Made by a program: the position numbers and the translations under genes. Of a stretch of DNA of 64,000 bases, positions 1 to 9,732 are shown piece by piece (position 1 is the stretch's first letter; each line of letters opens with the position of its first letter). The stretch lies in contig CAVTEQ010000005.1 in NCBI GenBank assembly GCA_963733935.1, forward strand, positions 372,001 to 436,000, given 5' to 3'. Under the pieces are notes generated by a model. That model searched no databases. It saw only the letters and a list, made by a program, of their open reading frames with translations, and was not told the origin of the DNA. Origin of the DNA: JAHFUA01 sp963733935 (GTDB lineage Bacteria; Acidobacteriota; Terriglobia; Terriglobales; Acidobacteriaceae).

Positions 1-1
1 G

Positions 2-1284
2 ACCGAGAGCTTCGAGCTGATGCGCGAGCTGGCGCTCATCCTGAACCGCAAGCGAGTGCGCCGCGGCTCCATCGATTTCGACCTGCCGGAGCCGGTGATC
101 GAGTTCGATGAAGAGGGCATGATGCGCGGGGTCACGCGCTCCGAGCGCAACATCGCCCACCGCCTGATCGAAGAGTTCATGCTCTCGGCCAATGAGTGCG
201 TGGCCTCGTATCTCGAGCACAAAGGTGTGCCGTCGCTCTACCGCATCCACGAGAAACCCGACCCAAAGAAAGTCTTCGAGTTCGAAACCATCGCCACCGG
301 CTTCGGATATTCGCTCGGCGTGGGCGCGCTGCCGGTGCGGCGCATGGAGATGCGCGCCGAGCGCCGGGCACGGCATGGCACCGGCCGTCCGGCGCACGTG
401 ATCGAGCTGCCCGAGGAAGTGCACATCACCCCGCGCATGTACCAGAAGCTGACGCAGAAGATTGCCGGCAAGCCGGAAGAGCGCATCCTCTCCTACCTCA
501 TGCTGCGCTCGCTCAAGCAGGCCCGCTATTCGGAAGAAAACGTCGGGCACTTCGCGCTGGCCGCGCCCACGTACACGCACTTCACCTCGCCGATCCGGCG
601 CTATCCGGATCTGATCGTCCACCGCATTCTGAAAGAGGTGCTCACCGTCGAAGATGGCCGTGGCGTGCCCGCGCACAGCGAGACGCCATCACCGTGGTCG
701 AAAAGAAGTGGTAAGTGGGAAGTGGAAAGTGGAAAGTCGAAGAGCACCGTATCAGGGCACGAGCGCAGAGGTCCGCAAAGGGAATCGTATCAGGGCACGA
801 CCCTTCGACAGGCTCAGGGCAGGCTTTTAGTCGTGCCGAAAAGCGGCTTAAAAGACAAGGGGCTTTAGCCCCTGAGGTGATCTCCGAGGAAGAGCTGCAC
901 GATATCGCCGAAGAGTCCAGCCAGGCCGAGCGCCGCGCCGACGATGCCGAGCGCGAACTGATGGAGTGGAAGAAGATTCGCTTTATGCGCGAGCGCGTGG
1001 GCGACGAGTTCGAGGCGCTCATCGTCAGCGTCACCAAGTTCGGTTTCTTCGTCGAGCTGATGGACATGTTCATCGAGGGCCTGGTGCCGATCGCGACGCT
1101 CACCGGCGACCGCTATACTTACCGCGAAAACACCAAGCAGATCATCGGCGAGCGCAGCAAAAAGAAATATTCTCTCGGCGATCGCGTGAGGGTGATCCTC
1201 GACCGCATCGACCGCGTGCAGAGAAAGCTGCAGTTCGCGGTGCTGGAACCGGAGCCATCACGTGCGCAGAAGCGGCATCGCTAG
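2..1284 (+). CDS. rnr: Ribonuclease R, 5'-truncated, interrupted by repeats
   Basis: 3'-5' exoribonuclease that degrades structured RNA. The window opens inside the gene. Frame 2 (2-~700) encodes the end of the RNB catalytic domain, with the family motif HFTSPIRRYPD. From about 880, in frame 1, the domain ends (AEESSQAERRADDAERE) and a C-terminal S1 RNA-binding domain follows (VTKFGFFVEL, VQRKLQFAV). Between the halves, in a surface loop of the RNB fold, lie about 180 bases of repeat sequence. They change the frame by -1 and place a TAG at 866-868 in the upstream frame. The gene is therefore either broken or has a loop insertion plus one indel. The S1 half is well conserved, which suggests that any damage is recent or is a sequencing error. 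Confidence 0.85.
707..748. repeat. Heptanucleotide tandem array inside rnr
   Basis: Six consecutive 7-base units: AGTGGTA, AGTGGGA, AGTGGAA, AGTGGAA, AGTCGAA, GAGCACC. The unit length and the leading AGT match the AGTACCA arrays found elsewhere in this window (1703-1737, 18305-18390, 18737-18830). The array sits at the start of the foreign stretch within the RNase R gene. Confidence 0.8.
748..876. repeat. Nested dispersed repeats inside rnr
   Basis: The 15-mer CGTATCAGGGCACGA occurs twice (748-762 and 786-800). After the second copy, 801-823 is a CCCTTCGACAGGCTCAGGGC-type element, a dispersed repeat I recognise from many environmental bacterial genomes. The interrupted repeat then appears to resume (CTTTTAGTCGTGCC) and ends in the palindrome GGGGCTTTAGCCCC (859-872). 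The order suggests a short repeat inserted into a hairpin repeat that is itself inside a gene. The family assignment comes from memory, not from a search. Confidence 0.7.
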
Positions 1285-1316
1285 CGAGTACCGGGTTGCG
1301 AGTACCGAGTGCGGGC
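1285..1316. repeat. Degenerate heptad repeats after rnr
   Basis: Directly after the rnr stop codon are heptads GAGTACC, GGGTTGC, GAGTACC, GAGTGCG. They are a degenerate version of the AGTACCN array and lie just before the ribosome binding site of the next gene. Confidence 0.6.
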
Positions 1317-1327
1317 AAGGAGGCAGG

Positions 1328-1711
1328 ATGGAACGCGTCACCGGAATCGGCGGCATCTTTTTCAAGTCGGACGATCCCAAGCAACTTTACGAGTGGTATG
1401 AGAAGCATCTCGGCATCAAGTTCGATCCACAGTACGGCGCGATGTTCGAGTGGCAGCAGAAAGACGGCAAACCCGGCGCGACCGCGTGGAGCATCTTCTC
1501 GCGCGAGAGCAAGTATTTCGATCCCAGCCGCGCCGGCTTCATGGTGAATTATCGCGTCGACGATCTGGACGCGCTGCTGGAAACGCTGCGCGCCGAAGGC
1601 GTGTGGATCGATCCCAAGCGCGAGGACTACGACTACGGCCGCTTCGCCTGGATCATGGACCCGGACGGCAATCGCATCGAGCTGTGGGAGCCGCCGAAAG
1701 GCAGTACCTAG
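1328..1711 (+). CDS. VOC-superfamily (glyoxalase/bleomycin-resistance fold) protein
   Basis: A 127-residue single-domain protein of the vicinal oxygen chelate superfamily. The ATG at 1328 is preceded by AAGGAGG at good spacing, which decides it over an upstream in-frame ATG at 1262. Typical features are the opening IGGIFFKSDDPKQLYEWYEKHLG, split here as beta strand then helix, and the closing MDPDGNRIELWEPP, whose Glu is a usual metal ligand. The substrate cannot be named from sequence; related proteins include lactoylglutathione lyase-like and antibiotic-binding proteins. The last codons and the TAG stop come from a heptad repeat array, so the C-terminal tail (GST) is probably repeat-derived. 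Confidence 0.85.
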   Translation: MERVTGIGGIFFKSDDPKQLYEWYEKHLGIKFDPQYGAMFEWQQKDGKPGATAWSIFSRESKYFDPSRAGFMVNYRVDDLDALLETLRAEGVWIDPKREDYDYGRFAWIMDPDGNRIELWEPPKGST

Positions 1712-1737
1712 TACCGAGTACCAAGTACCGAGTGTTA
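1703..1737. repeat. AGTACCN heptad array supplying a stop codon
   Basis: Five heptads: AGTACCT, AGTACCG, AGTACCA, AGTACCG, AGTGTTA. The junction of the first two creates the TAG stop of the VOC gene. This is the same family as the arrays around the PII gene. Confidence 0.85.
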
Positions 1738-1974
1738 GGTCGCAGCTTTTGAGTAGTCAATCGCGCCTGGATTCCCCATCGGAGCGAAAGACCAATTTAT
1801 GGGATGACTCGCCAGTGCCAAGTATCTTAGTAGCTAGTTTGCAACTGGAGCCTGCGGCTGCATTTGACAACCCTCTAACCTTCTGGGAACATTTTTAACC
1901 CGCTGCAGAGCAGGCTGGGAGGGGCCGGCCTGTGCCGATTTTCTGCCTTCAGGCGGCTACGTGGGGCGCCAAGT
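1738..1974. other. Intergenic region upstream of the kinase gene
   Basis: No gene is visible. A TTGACA hexamer at 1864-1869 could be a -35 element for the kinase, but the sequence 17 bases later (GAACAT) is a poor -10, so the promoter is only suggestive. A degenerate heptad remnant (GTGCCAAGTATCTTAGTAG) lies near 1817. Confidence 0.3.
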
Positions 1975-4900
1975 TTGAGAAAGCTGGGCAAGTACGAGCT
2001 TCTCGGAGAGCTGGGCCGGGGTGCGTTCGGAATCGTGTACCGCGCCCGCGATCCCATGATCAACCGCATGGTCGCGCTTAAGACCATGACCACCGGCATC
2101 GCCGACAATCCCAACTTGCTGGAGCGCTTTTACCGCGAAGCCCAGTCGGCTGGGTTCCTGCAACATCCCAACATCGTAACCATTTATGAAATGGGCGACG
2201 AGGCCGGCACTCCCTTCATCGCCATGGAGCTGGTGGACGGCCCGAACTTCGATGAACTGATCACGCGGCGCGCCCAACTCCCGCTGGCGGTGAAGGTGGT
2301 CTATGCGCTGCAGGCCTGCCGCGCCTTCGATTACGCCCACAAGCGAGGCATCGTTCACCGCGACATCAAGCCCGGCAACGTGATGGTGAACAAAGAGGGC
2401 ACGGTCAAGGTCGTGGATTTCGGCATCGCCCGCATTCTGGAAGCTTCCAAGACGCAGACGGGAACGCTGATCGGGACGTTTGCCTACATGGCCCCGGAGG
2501 TTTTCCACGGCGAGCATGCCACCGAGCGCTCGGACATCTGGTCGTTCGGCGTGCTGCTCTACGAGTTTCTGGCCTACAAACAGCCCTTCGTGGGACAGTC
2601 TCCGGCGTCGCTCATGCAGGCCATCTGCCTGCAGGAGGCGGTGGCGCTGCGCCAGGTGGCGCCGGATTGCCCGGAGGACCTGGAGTCTGTGGTGCACCGC
2701 ATGTTGCGCAAAGCCGAAGGGGAGCGCTTCCAGACCATGGAGGACTTGCTCCTGGAGTTGGACCCGATCTGCCGGCGTCTGCAGTCTGAAACCGCCGCCG
2801 CCATGCTCGATCAGGCCCGCCAGTTCATGGCGCAAGGCGAAATTCGCCGAGGCGCGCGAATCGCTGCGCGATGCCTCGCAGGTGGATTCCACGAACCTGG
2901 AGGCGCGGGGGCTTTCTGAAAAAGTCAACGCAGAGCTGAAGCGGCTGGCGGTGCGAAAGCAAGCGCAGCAGCACGTCGACGAGGGACGCCGCACTGCTGC
3001 GAGGAAGGCAAACCCCTGGAAGCCACCGGGGAAGCGGACAATGCCCTGCATCTGGATTCGAAGTTCGAGCCCGCGCGCCAGCTGCAGCAGGACATCGAGC
3101 GCGAGCTCCAGCGCCGGCGACTCGGCCATCAGTATCTGGAATCGGCCATGCAGCGCCTGGTCGAGGGGCTCCCCGAGGAAGCCGAGGCCCTGCTGCTCAA
3201 GGCCAGGGAGGTTGATCCCGCGAGCCCGCAACTGCTGGAACTAGAGGAACAGGTGGTGCAGGAGAAGCAGCGCCGCCAGCAGCGCGGACGCCTGCTCGAA
3301 GGCATGCAGCAGGCCCGTGCGTTGTGGATTCAGCGCAAGTACGAAGAATGCGTGGCGGCGCTGACCCAATTACAGCAGGCATTCCCGGACGAAGACGATA
3401 TCCCGCGCCTGCTGGAGACCGCGCGCGAGGACCAGGCGGAGCAAAACAAGCAGGACCGGCTCGCCCAGGCTCGCGACCTGTTAGTGGCGCGACGCTACGA
3501 GGAATGCATCGCCCTGCTGCAAAAATTGCAGCAGGAATTCCCCAGGGACGACGAAATCCAGAGGTTGCTCGAGACAGCGCGCGCGGACCAGGCGGAACAG
3601 AGCCAAGCAGGAGAAGACTCACCGAAGCTCGCAAACTCCTCTCCGCCCGCCGCTATGAAGATTGCCTGGCGTTGCTGGCCAAGCTCCAGCAGGAGCTGCC
3701 GGAAGACGAGGAGATCAGCCGTCTGCTCGCTACCACTCGCCAGGACCAGGCCGAGCATGATCGCAAAGAGCGCCTGGGCGCCGCCCGGGACCTGGTTGCG
3801 GCGCAGCGCTTTGCCGACGCGCTGGCGCTGCTGGATTCGCTGCTGGCGAGCGATCCCAAAGACTCGGCAGTGCTCAAGCTGCGCACCCTGGCACAACGCG
3901 AACAGGAATCCCAGGCGAAGTCCGAGGCGCTGCAGCGGGAGTGGGACGTGCTGAAGAAACTGGTCAATGAGCGCGCTTATCCCGAGGCGGTGACACGGGC
4001 GGAGAACCTGCTCCGCCAGTTCCCTGGTGAAGCGGCGCTGGTGCGATTGCTGGAATTTGCCCGCGAGCAGCAGGCGCAACTGGAAAACGACCGCCGGCTG
4101 CGATCGGCGCGCGAGCAGGTGCAGGAGCTGATGCAGGCAAATCGCTTTGCCGAAGCGGCGGCGGCGGCGCGTGCCGGGCTCGAGTCCTTCCCCGGCAATG
4201 CGGATCTCACCGCCGCGCTGAAGCTGGCTCAGGCGCGCGAAAAAAAGGAGATGGTCCGGCAGTTGATCGAGCGGCGGATTCGCGAAATCAAGATCAAGAT
4301 CAACCGCGGGCAATTGAGCGACGCCAAAGAACTGGCGCAGGAAACTCTGGCTACTCTGGGTTCGGATACGGATGTGCACCAACTGCTGTCCTCGGCCGAA
4401 GTGGAATACGAGGCGCGAGAAAAGAAGCGGCGGCAGGGGCTGCAACTCGACAACATCCGCGCCATGATGCGGGAGAAGAAGCTGACCGCGGCCACCAGCG
4501 CTCTCGATGCAATTATCCAGAGCGGGGACTTCGACGCGCTCGACCCTCGTCTTTACCAGGTGGCAGACGAGATCGCGGCTTTCCGGGAAAATGCCGGGGC
4601 GTCAACCGCGTCGCTGATCACCGAAACCCCCGCAAGTTCGGCCAAGGAGTATGCCATCCTCGATGGTCCGCCTTTGCCGACAATCGAAAACAATTCCGGT
4701 GTTGCAATGCCGGAAGCAGCGCCACCGCCGGCGCCGGCACCAAAAGCGCAGCCAGCCCCAGTGGCAGATTCGCGGTCAGAGCTGACGCCGGCGGCCGTCG
4801 CCCAGGCGGCCCGCCTGCTGGCGCCCCACGTCGGGCCGATCGCGAACGTTCTTGCCAAACGGACGGCACAGCGCGCCGACAGCCTGCGCTCCTTCTACCT

Positions 4901-4976
4901 GCTGCTGGCCGAGTATGTGGAAGGCAAGAACGACCGCGCCAAGTTCCTGCGTGCCGCGGGCTTTCCCGAAGCCTGA
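1975..4976 (+). CDS. Hanks-type Ser/Thr protein kinase with long TPR-like repeat tail, frame-disrupted
   Basis: Starts with TTG at 1975. The N-terminal kinase domain is complete: glycine loop GRGAFGIV (residues 14-21), VALK lysine 36, HRD 128-130, DFG 148-150 and APE 173-175. A tail of about 700 residues follows. It is built partly from tandem units of about 52 residues that share a pattern like ARRYEECIALLQKLQQEFP...LLETAR.DQAEQ, and is probably a helical scaffold. A proline/alanine-rich segment and a short conserved-looking C-terminal domain close it. I see no transmembrane segment. Four single-base changes break the frame: extra A near 2840, a missing G near 3000, and extra C and A near 3604 and 3616. 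Correcting them gives one 999-residue protein. The uniform repeats across the breaks argue for sequencing indels or very recent mutation. Confidence 0.85.
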
Positions 4977-5061
4977 GAGTCATCAGAACCCCCAACCTGT
5001 ACAATGCCAACGGCGCCGACCATTGAGTCCACCTTACGCCTGATGCAAACGGGGTAGAGTC

Positions 5062-7878
5062 ATGCCCGTATCCATCGACTGGCCGCGATCGCGTCCGCCG
5101 TCGCGGCGTCGCCTGCCCCTGCTTCTTATTCTTATCGTTCTGATAGCTGTCATGTTCGGAGGCCGGTCGGCGTTGTCGTATTACGTCGACGCACTCTGGT
5201 ACGGATCGCTCGGCTACGCCGAGGTCTTCTGGAAGACCCTGCGGCTGCAATCGACAATATTTACCGTGTTCACCGGGGCCACATTTCTCATTCTGTTCGG
5301 AATCTTCCTCGTACTGAAGCGGGCCTACCTCACTGAGTTGGAGGCTGGCAGCACCATCTTCATCGGCGGGCGGCCGGTGAGGCTGCCGGTCGAAAACATC
5401 CTGCGCCTCATGGTGCTCGGTATCTCCCTGGCGATTGCGCTGGTGGCCGGGGCCGCCATGAACACGGACTGGCAGACGCTTGCGCTCTATTGGAACGCGC
5501 CACCCGCAGCCGGCGCCGCTGGCGATCCGATCTTCGCGAAATCGCTGAATTTCTATCTGTTCACTCTTCCTGCCTGGCAGCTCCTCAGCGGCTGGTTGCT
5601 GGCGCTGGCGGTGATTGCCTGTGCCATGGCCGTTCTGTTTGTCATCATCAGCGGAGGCGCCCGTCTGCTCGGCGGACGCCGCGGCGGCTATCTCCCGTCG
5701 CCGTGGCGCGGCTTTTCGATCACGTTCGCGTTTTTCTTGCTGATTTTGGCGATGCGGGTTTATCTCGGCCGCTTCGAGCGCCTGTTCGAGGACCACACCA
5801 TCTTCGCCGGGGTCACCTATACCGACGCGCACGTGATACTTCCCGGCTTACTCGTGGTGTGCGCTGCGCTCGTCCTGGGGGCGCTGATCGCAGCCGCGAA
5901 CGCGGTGTCGAGCCCGCGGGTGCGCTGGCTGGTTTTTGCGATCGTGCCCGCGCTGGCATGTTATCTCTCTGTTCAAATCGTCGGGTGGTACGTCAACAGC
6001 TTTATCGTCAAACCTAATGAACTGGTTCGCGAGCGCCCTTACATTGCCCATAACATCGGCCTCACCCGCGAAGCGTACGGATTAGGCCGGGTGGTGCAGC
6101 GCGAGTTCCCGGCAGAAACGGGCGTTGAGGCGATCGAGCCGGCGGCAAATCAGGCGACGCTGCAAAACATCCGGCTGTGGGACTGGCGCGCCCTGCAGGA
6201 CACACTCCGTCAGATTCAGGAAATCCGGACTTACTACGATTTTCCCGATATCGACATTGATCGTTACGAAATCGACGGAGCGCTGCGCCAGGTGATGCTG
6301 GCCACGCGCGAGCTGAGCGTCGACAAGCTGCCGGAGAGCAGCCGCAACTGGATCAACGACAAGCTTATCTACACGCACGGTTACGGCATCACCATGAACC
6401 CTGTGAACGGGTTCACGCCGGAAGGGCTGCCGACGCTGATTCTGAGCAACATGCCCGTGCAGAGCACGGTGCCGAGCCTTAAGGTGACGCGCCCGGAGGT
6501 CTACTTCGGCGAGCTGACCAACACCGACGTGTATGTGAAGACGCGGCAGAAGGAATTCAACTATCCGCAAGGCCAGACCAACAGCCTCACCTCCTACGAA
6601 GGGAACGGCGGCATCGTTCTCGGCGGTTTCTTGCGCCGCATCGCCATTGCGTTCGACCGCGGCGATCTCGCCAAGCTGCCGTTCAGCGATGACGTTAACC
6701 ACGAGAGCCGGCTGCTGATGCGGCGGAGTGTGCGTGAGCGGGTCTCGACGCTGGCGCCCTTTCTCACCTACGATCCTGACCCGTACATCGTAGTCGGCGA
6801 CGACGGCCGGCTGTCGTGGATCATGGATGCATTCACTACCTCCGACAGCTATCCATACTCGCGGCACTACCATCTCGGCGACACTCCGATTAATTACATG
6901 CGGAACAGCGTCAAGGTGGTGATTGACGCCTATGACGGGACAACGACGTTTTACGTAATCGACGCCGAGGATCCGATTCTCGCCGCATACCGCCGCCTCT
7001 TTCCCAGCCTGTTTAAGGACGTAGCAGCGATGCCGCAGGGGTTGCGCAAACACCTGCGCTATCCGGAGTTGTTGCTGAACCTGCAAGCGAACGTCTACGG
7101 GCTGTATCACATGACCGAGCCGGAAGTGTTCTACAACCGTGAAGATCTGTGGACGGTTGCCAGCGAAGTCGGCACCAATCAGCGCGGCGAGCAGAGTACG
7201 CAGGCGATGGAGCCCAATTTCGTGCTCATGAAACTGCCGGGCGAATCCGGCATCGAGTTCGTGGAGATCCTGCCGTTCACGCCATCGAATCGCAATAACC
7301 TGATTGGCTGGATTGCCGGCCGGAGTGACGGAGCCCATTACGGCAGCTTGGTGGTCTACGACTTCCCCAAGACCCGGCTGGTGGACGGGCCCCTGCAGGT
7401 GGAGGCACGCATCGATCAGAACGCTCAGCTCTCCGGGCAGTTGACGCTCTGGAATCAGCAAGGTTCCCATGTGCGGCGCGGCACCTTGCTGGTGATTCCT
7501 TCCGGACGCGGGCTGCTGTATGCGGAGCCGATTTATTTGCAGGCGGAGCGGAGCCCGATGCCGGAGCTGCGTCTCGTGGTGCTTGCGCTGCAGGATCGGC
7601 TGGCGTATGGACCCACCTTCGAGTCGGCCATGGCGGCGCTTTTTGGCGGAGCGACGTCGTCCACCAGCGCAGCCGCTGCCTCGAACGAGCCCGCGCGCCG
7701 TCCCCAGCCCGCTGCCGCAGTCCAGCCCTCAGCGGATCTCAACTCCCTCATCGCCGACGCCGCCAAAGACCTTGCCGATTACCAGCGCCTTACCGCGGAA
7801 GGCAAGCTCGCCGAGGCTGGACAGAAGCTGGAACACTTGAAGCACACTCTCGAAGAACTCAATCGCCAGCGGAGATGA
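5062..7878 (+). CDS. UPF0182 family integral membrane protein
   Basis: A 938-residue protein of the UPF0182/COG1615 family, of unknown function. The N-terminal third contains about seven hydrophobic helices (for example LLLILIVLIAVMF near residue 20). A large extracytoplasmic domain follows, with the family's characteristic run of Tyr/Pro-rich motifs such as THGYGITMNPVNG and SYPYSRHYHLGD. The C-terminus is Ala/Pro-rich and then a charged, probably coiled helix (LAEAGQKLEHLKHTLEELN). Length and architecture match the family. It stands alone, 85 bases after the kinase and convergent with the next gene. Confidence 0.92.
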   Translation: MPVSIDWPRSRPPSRRRLPLLLILIVLIAVMFGGRSALSYYVDALWYGSLGYAEVFWKTLRLQSTIFTVFTGATFLILFGIFLVLKRAYLTELEAGSTIFIGGRPVRLPVENILRLMVLGISLAIALVAGAAMNTDWQTLALYWNAPPAAGAAGDPIFAKSLNFYLFTLPAWQLLSGWLLALAVIACAMAVLFVIISGGARLLGGRRGGYLPSPWRGFSITFAFFLLILAMRVYLGRFERLFEDHTIFAGVTYTDAHVILPGLLVVCAALVLGALIAAANAVSSPRVRWLVFAIVPALACYLSVQIVGWYVNSFIVKPNELVRERPYIAHNIGLTREAYGLGRVVQREFPAETGVEAIEPAANQATLQNIRLWDWRALQDTLRQIQEIRTYYDFPDIDIDRYEIDGALRQVMLATRELSVDKLPESSRNWINDKLIYTHGYGITMNPVNGFTPEGLPTLILSNMPVQSTVPSLKVTRPEVYFGELTNTDVYVKTRQKEFNYPQGQTNSLTSYEGNGGIVLGGFLRRIAIAFDRGDLAKLPFSDDVNHESRLLMRRSVRERVSTLAPFLTYDPDPYIVVGDDGRLSWIMDAFTTSDSYPYSRHYHLGDTPINYMRNSVKVVIDAYDGTTTFYVIDAEDPILAAYRRLFPSLFKDVAAMPQGLRKHLRYPELLLNLQANVYGLYHMTEPEVFYNREDLWTVASEVGTNQRGEQSTQAMEPNFVLMKLPGESGIEFVEILPFTPSNRNNLIGWIAGRSDGAHYGSLVVYDFPKTRLVDGPLQVEARIDQNAQLSGQLTLWNQQGSHVRRGTLLVIPSGRGLLYAEPIYLQAERSPMPELRLVVLALQDRLAYGPTFESAMAALFGGATSSTSAAAASNEPARRPQPAAAVQPSADLNSLIADAAKDLADYQRLTAEGKLAEAGQKLEHLKHTLEELNRQRR

Positions 7879-7905
7879 TCGAAGTCGCTCCCTTTGTCCC
7901 GAGAA

Positions 7906-8778
7906 CTAAACCTCCAGCATCTTGATCGCATGCACCAGGCTCTTGCGCATGCGGTTGAAGGCTTCCGCCAGGTCCGCGATCTCATCCTTGCCAGGCGGCC
8001 GGAACTCCGGCGCGTCGAGGTTCCCCAGGCTGACCTCATTTGCCAGCTTGGAGAGCTGATTCACCGGCCGGACGACGAGCAGAATAAGCATGGCGTTGAG
8101 TGCCAGCATGATGGCTACGAGGACGACGGCCAGCGAAATCAAGAATCCTGCCAGCGCCGTCTTGGCGCGCTTGATGGGCAATTGCGTGGGCGCGGATACG
8201 ATTTGCGCCGTCAGGATATCGTTCAGCTTCCAGCCAAAACCATTGGCGCTGCCGTAGCGCTCGATCAGCGTCGCCGGTGCGCGCTGCGGGGTATCATGGC
8301 ACTCCAGGCAGCCGGGGATGACGAGCTTCAGGGGGCGCGCAATGTAGAGCACTCTGCCGTTGGGCGTGTCGCGCTCGCCCATCAGCTCGGCCTGCTGCGG
8401 TGATTGCCGGAAATAGCGGACAATGTCGGCTTCCCAGTCGCTGGCGCGGTTGATCGGATTCGTCGGATTCAGGGTCGCCTCGCGGTAGGAATAGTCGGGG
8501 TACTTCTTGCGCAGTTGGTTGAAGTACTCGTTTGCCGAATAAGCCGGCACCGACTGCGGCAGGAAGGAATACTTCATCTGAGTTTTGAGCAAGGGATTGA
8601 TCTGCGTGGCCGTGTAGGCGCGCACCGCCAAGGCGGCTTCCATCATGATGCGTGCGTTCTCCATGATTTCCTGGTTCGCATTACGCCGCAGCAGGCGGTT
8701 CGAGACATAAGCCGTGGCCAGGAAGCCGATGGCGAACACCAGAAACAGCACCAGGTTGAATTTCACAATGAGTTTCAT
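7906..8778 (-). CDS. DUF3365 (Tll0287-like) haem-motif sensor with HAMP domain
   Basis: A 290-residue membrane protein: an N-terminal transmembrane helix (about 5-26), a periplasmic DUF3365-type sensor domain, a second transmembrane helix (about 207-230) and a HAMP domain up to the end. The sensor domain carries CLECH at 157-161, a CxxCH haem c attachment motif that is usual in this family, so haem-based redox or gas sensing is likely. No kinase, cyclase or methyl-accepting output follows HAMP; the protein ends at MLEV. Output must therefore come from a partner, or the gene is a short form of a longer sensor. Six bases separate it from the upstream FecR-like gene, suggesting cotranscription. 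Confidence 0.85.
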   Translation of the reverse strand: MKLIVKFNLVLFLVFAIGFLATAYVSNRLLRRNANQEIMENARIMMEAALAVRAYTATQINPLLKTQMKYSFLPQSVPAYSANEYFNQLRKKYPDYSYREATLNPTNPINRASDWEADIVRYFRQSPQQAELMGERDTPNGRVLYIARPLKLVIPGCLECHDTPQRAPATLIERYGSANGFGWKLNDILTAQIVSAPTQLPIKRAKTALAGFLISLAVVLVAIMLALNAMLILLVVRPVNQLSKLANEVSLGNLDAPEFRPPGKDEIADLAEAFNRMRKSLVHAIKMLEV

Positions 8779-8784
8779 GTTGTT

Positions 8785-9702
8785 TTACCTCCTGCGCGCA
8801 GGGTCGGAATCCTCTGCTGTCGCCGGCGCCGTCTTAGGATGGTTCTCGGGGTGCAGAATGGGGTCCCACTCGGGGTGATCCTTCACATGCGCTTCCAGTT
8901 CCTTGCGAAATTCGGCATCGCGCAGGCGCGGCTGGAAGCGCTCCACGAAGCCCCTGCGCCACGCCACCGGCATAGTCAGCCAGGGCTGGATCTCAGAGTA
9001 GTTCGCCTCATGATCGCGCTTGGGAGCTGCCGGCTTGGGGAAGCGGGCCAGGCGAGAGGGCAGCGTGTCCCGGAATGGACGCGGCATGCCGTCAACAAAG
9101 GCGGCATCGGGGCGCGGATTGCTGACTACGCCCTTGCCCGCCCGGCGGGAGAGAAACGTTCCGCCCTTCACCTCGTCGGGCTGTGCCAGGCGGCCTTCCG
9201 GACTTACCTTGGCAATAACGGCTGCGCCGGATTCCACGTAAACATCTGCCCCGGTGCCCTCGACGTGCATGACCACAGTTCCGCCCCGAGTCGTCGCCGC
9301 CAACTGCGGGCTGGCATAGCAATAGGCGCCGGCATTGGGGCCGGTCTCGCCCTTCAACCAACCGCTCAGCAACACTAACTCGGACGCGTCTCCGCGCTTG
9401 CTGCCGCTTCCCGCGGAATGGAGCAGGTATACGCGCGTCGAGGGACCGAGCGCCGCCACCGTCCCGCCCACGAATTCCACTTGTGCGAATCCGCTGGGGG
9501 ATGTCTCGAGAATGTCGCCGCCATGCAGGCGGACGCCTTCCCCGCCCTGCATCGCAGCGGTCCCCCGGATCACGCGCAGGGGACCTTCCACCAGGGTGAG
9601 CGTGGCAATTTCCTGCGCCCGCGCCAACGGCTGCAGCAGGGACAACAGCAGCAACGCCAATACGGCATGTGTGGGAACTATTTGCATATCTCGGCCCAGC
9701 AT
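8785..9702 (-). CDS. FecR-domain secreted protein
   Basis: A 305-residue exported protein. The signal peptide is clear (hydrophobic AVLALLLLSLLQPLARA, cleavage before QEIATL). A FecR-like beta-rich domain follows, with the pattern VEGPLRVIRG...GDILETSPSGFAQVEF. The C-terminal 100 residues are charged and rich in Pro, Arg and His, with no recognisable domain. An ATG five codons downstream (9687) could also be the start. It lies immediately upstream of the haem-motif sensor in the same direction, so the two may act together in the periplasm. FecR domains outside iron signalling often serve as envelope scaffold modules. Confidence 0.75.
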   Translation of the reverse strand: MLGRDMQIVPTHAVLALLLLSLLQPLARAQEIATLTLVEGPLRVIRGTAAMQGGEGVRLHGGDILETSPSGFAQVEFVGGTVAALGPSTRVYLLHSAGSGSKRGDASELVLLSGWLKGETGPNAGAYCYASPQLAATTRGGTVVMHVEGTGADVYVESGAAVIAKVSPEGRLAQPDEVKGGTFLSRRAGKGVVSNPRPDAAFVDGMPRPFRDTLPSRLARFPKPAAPKRDHEANYSEIQPWLTMPVAWRRGFVERFQPRLRDAEFRKELEAHVKDHPEWDPILHPENHPKTAPATAEDSDPARRR

Positions 9703-9732
9703 ATCTAGGCCGGCAAGGGGGTGGCGGACATA

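Noticed and set aside
1864..1869. TTGACA as a firm promoter for the kinase
   Set aside because: The paired -10 at 17-base spacing (GAACAT) matches only three of six positions.
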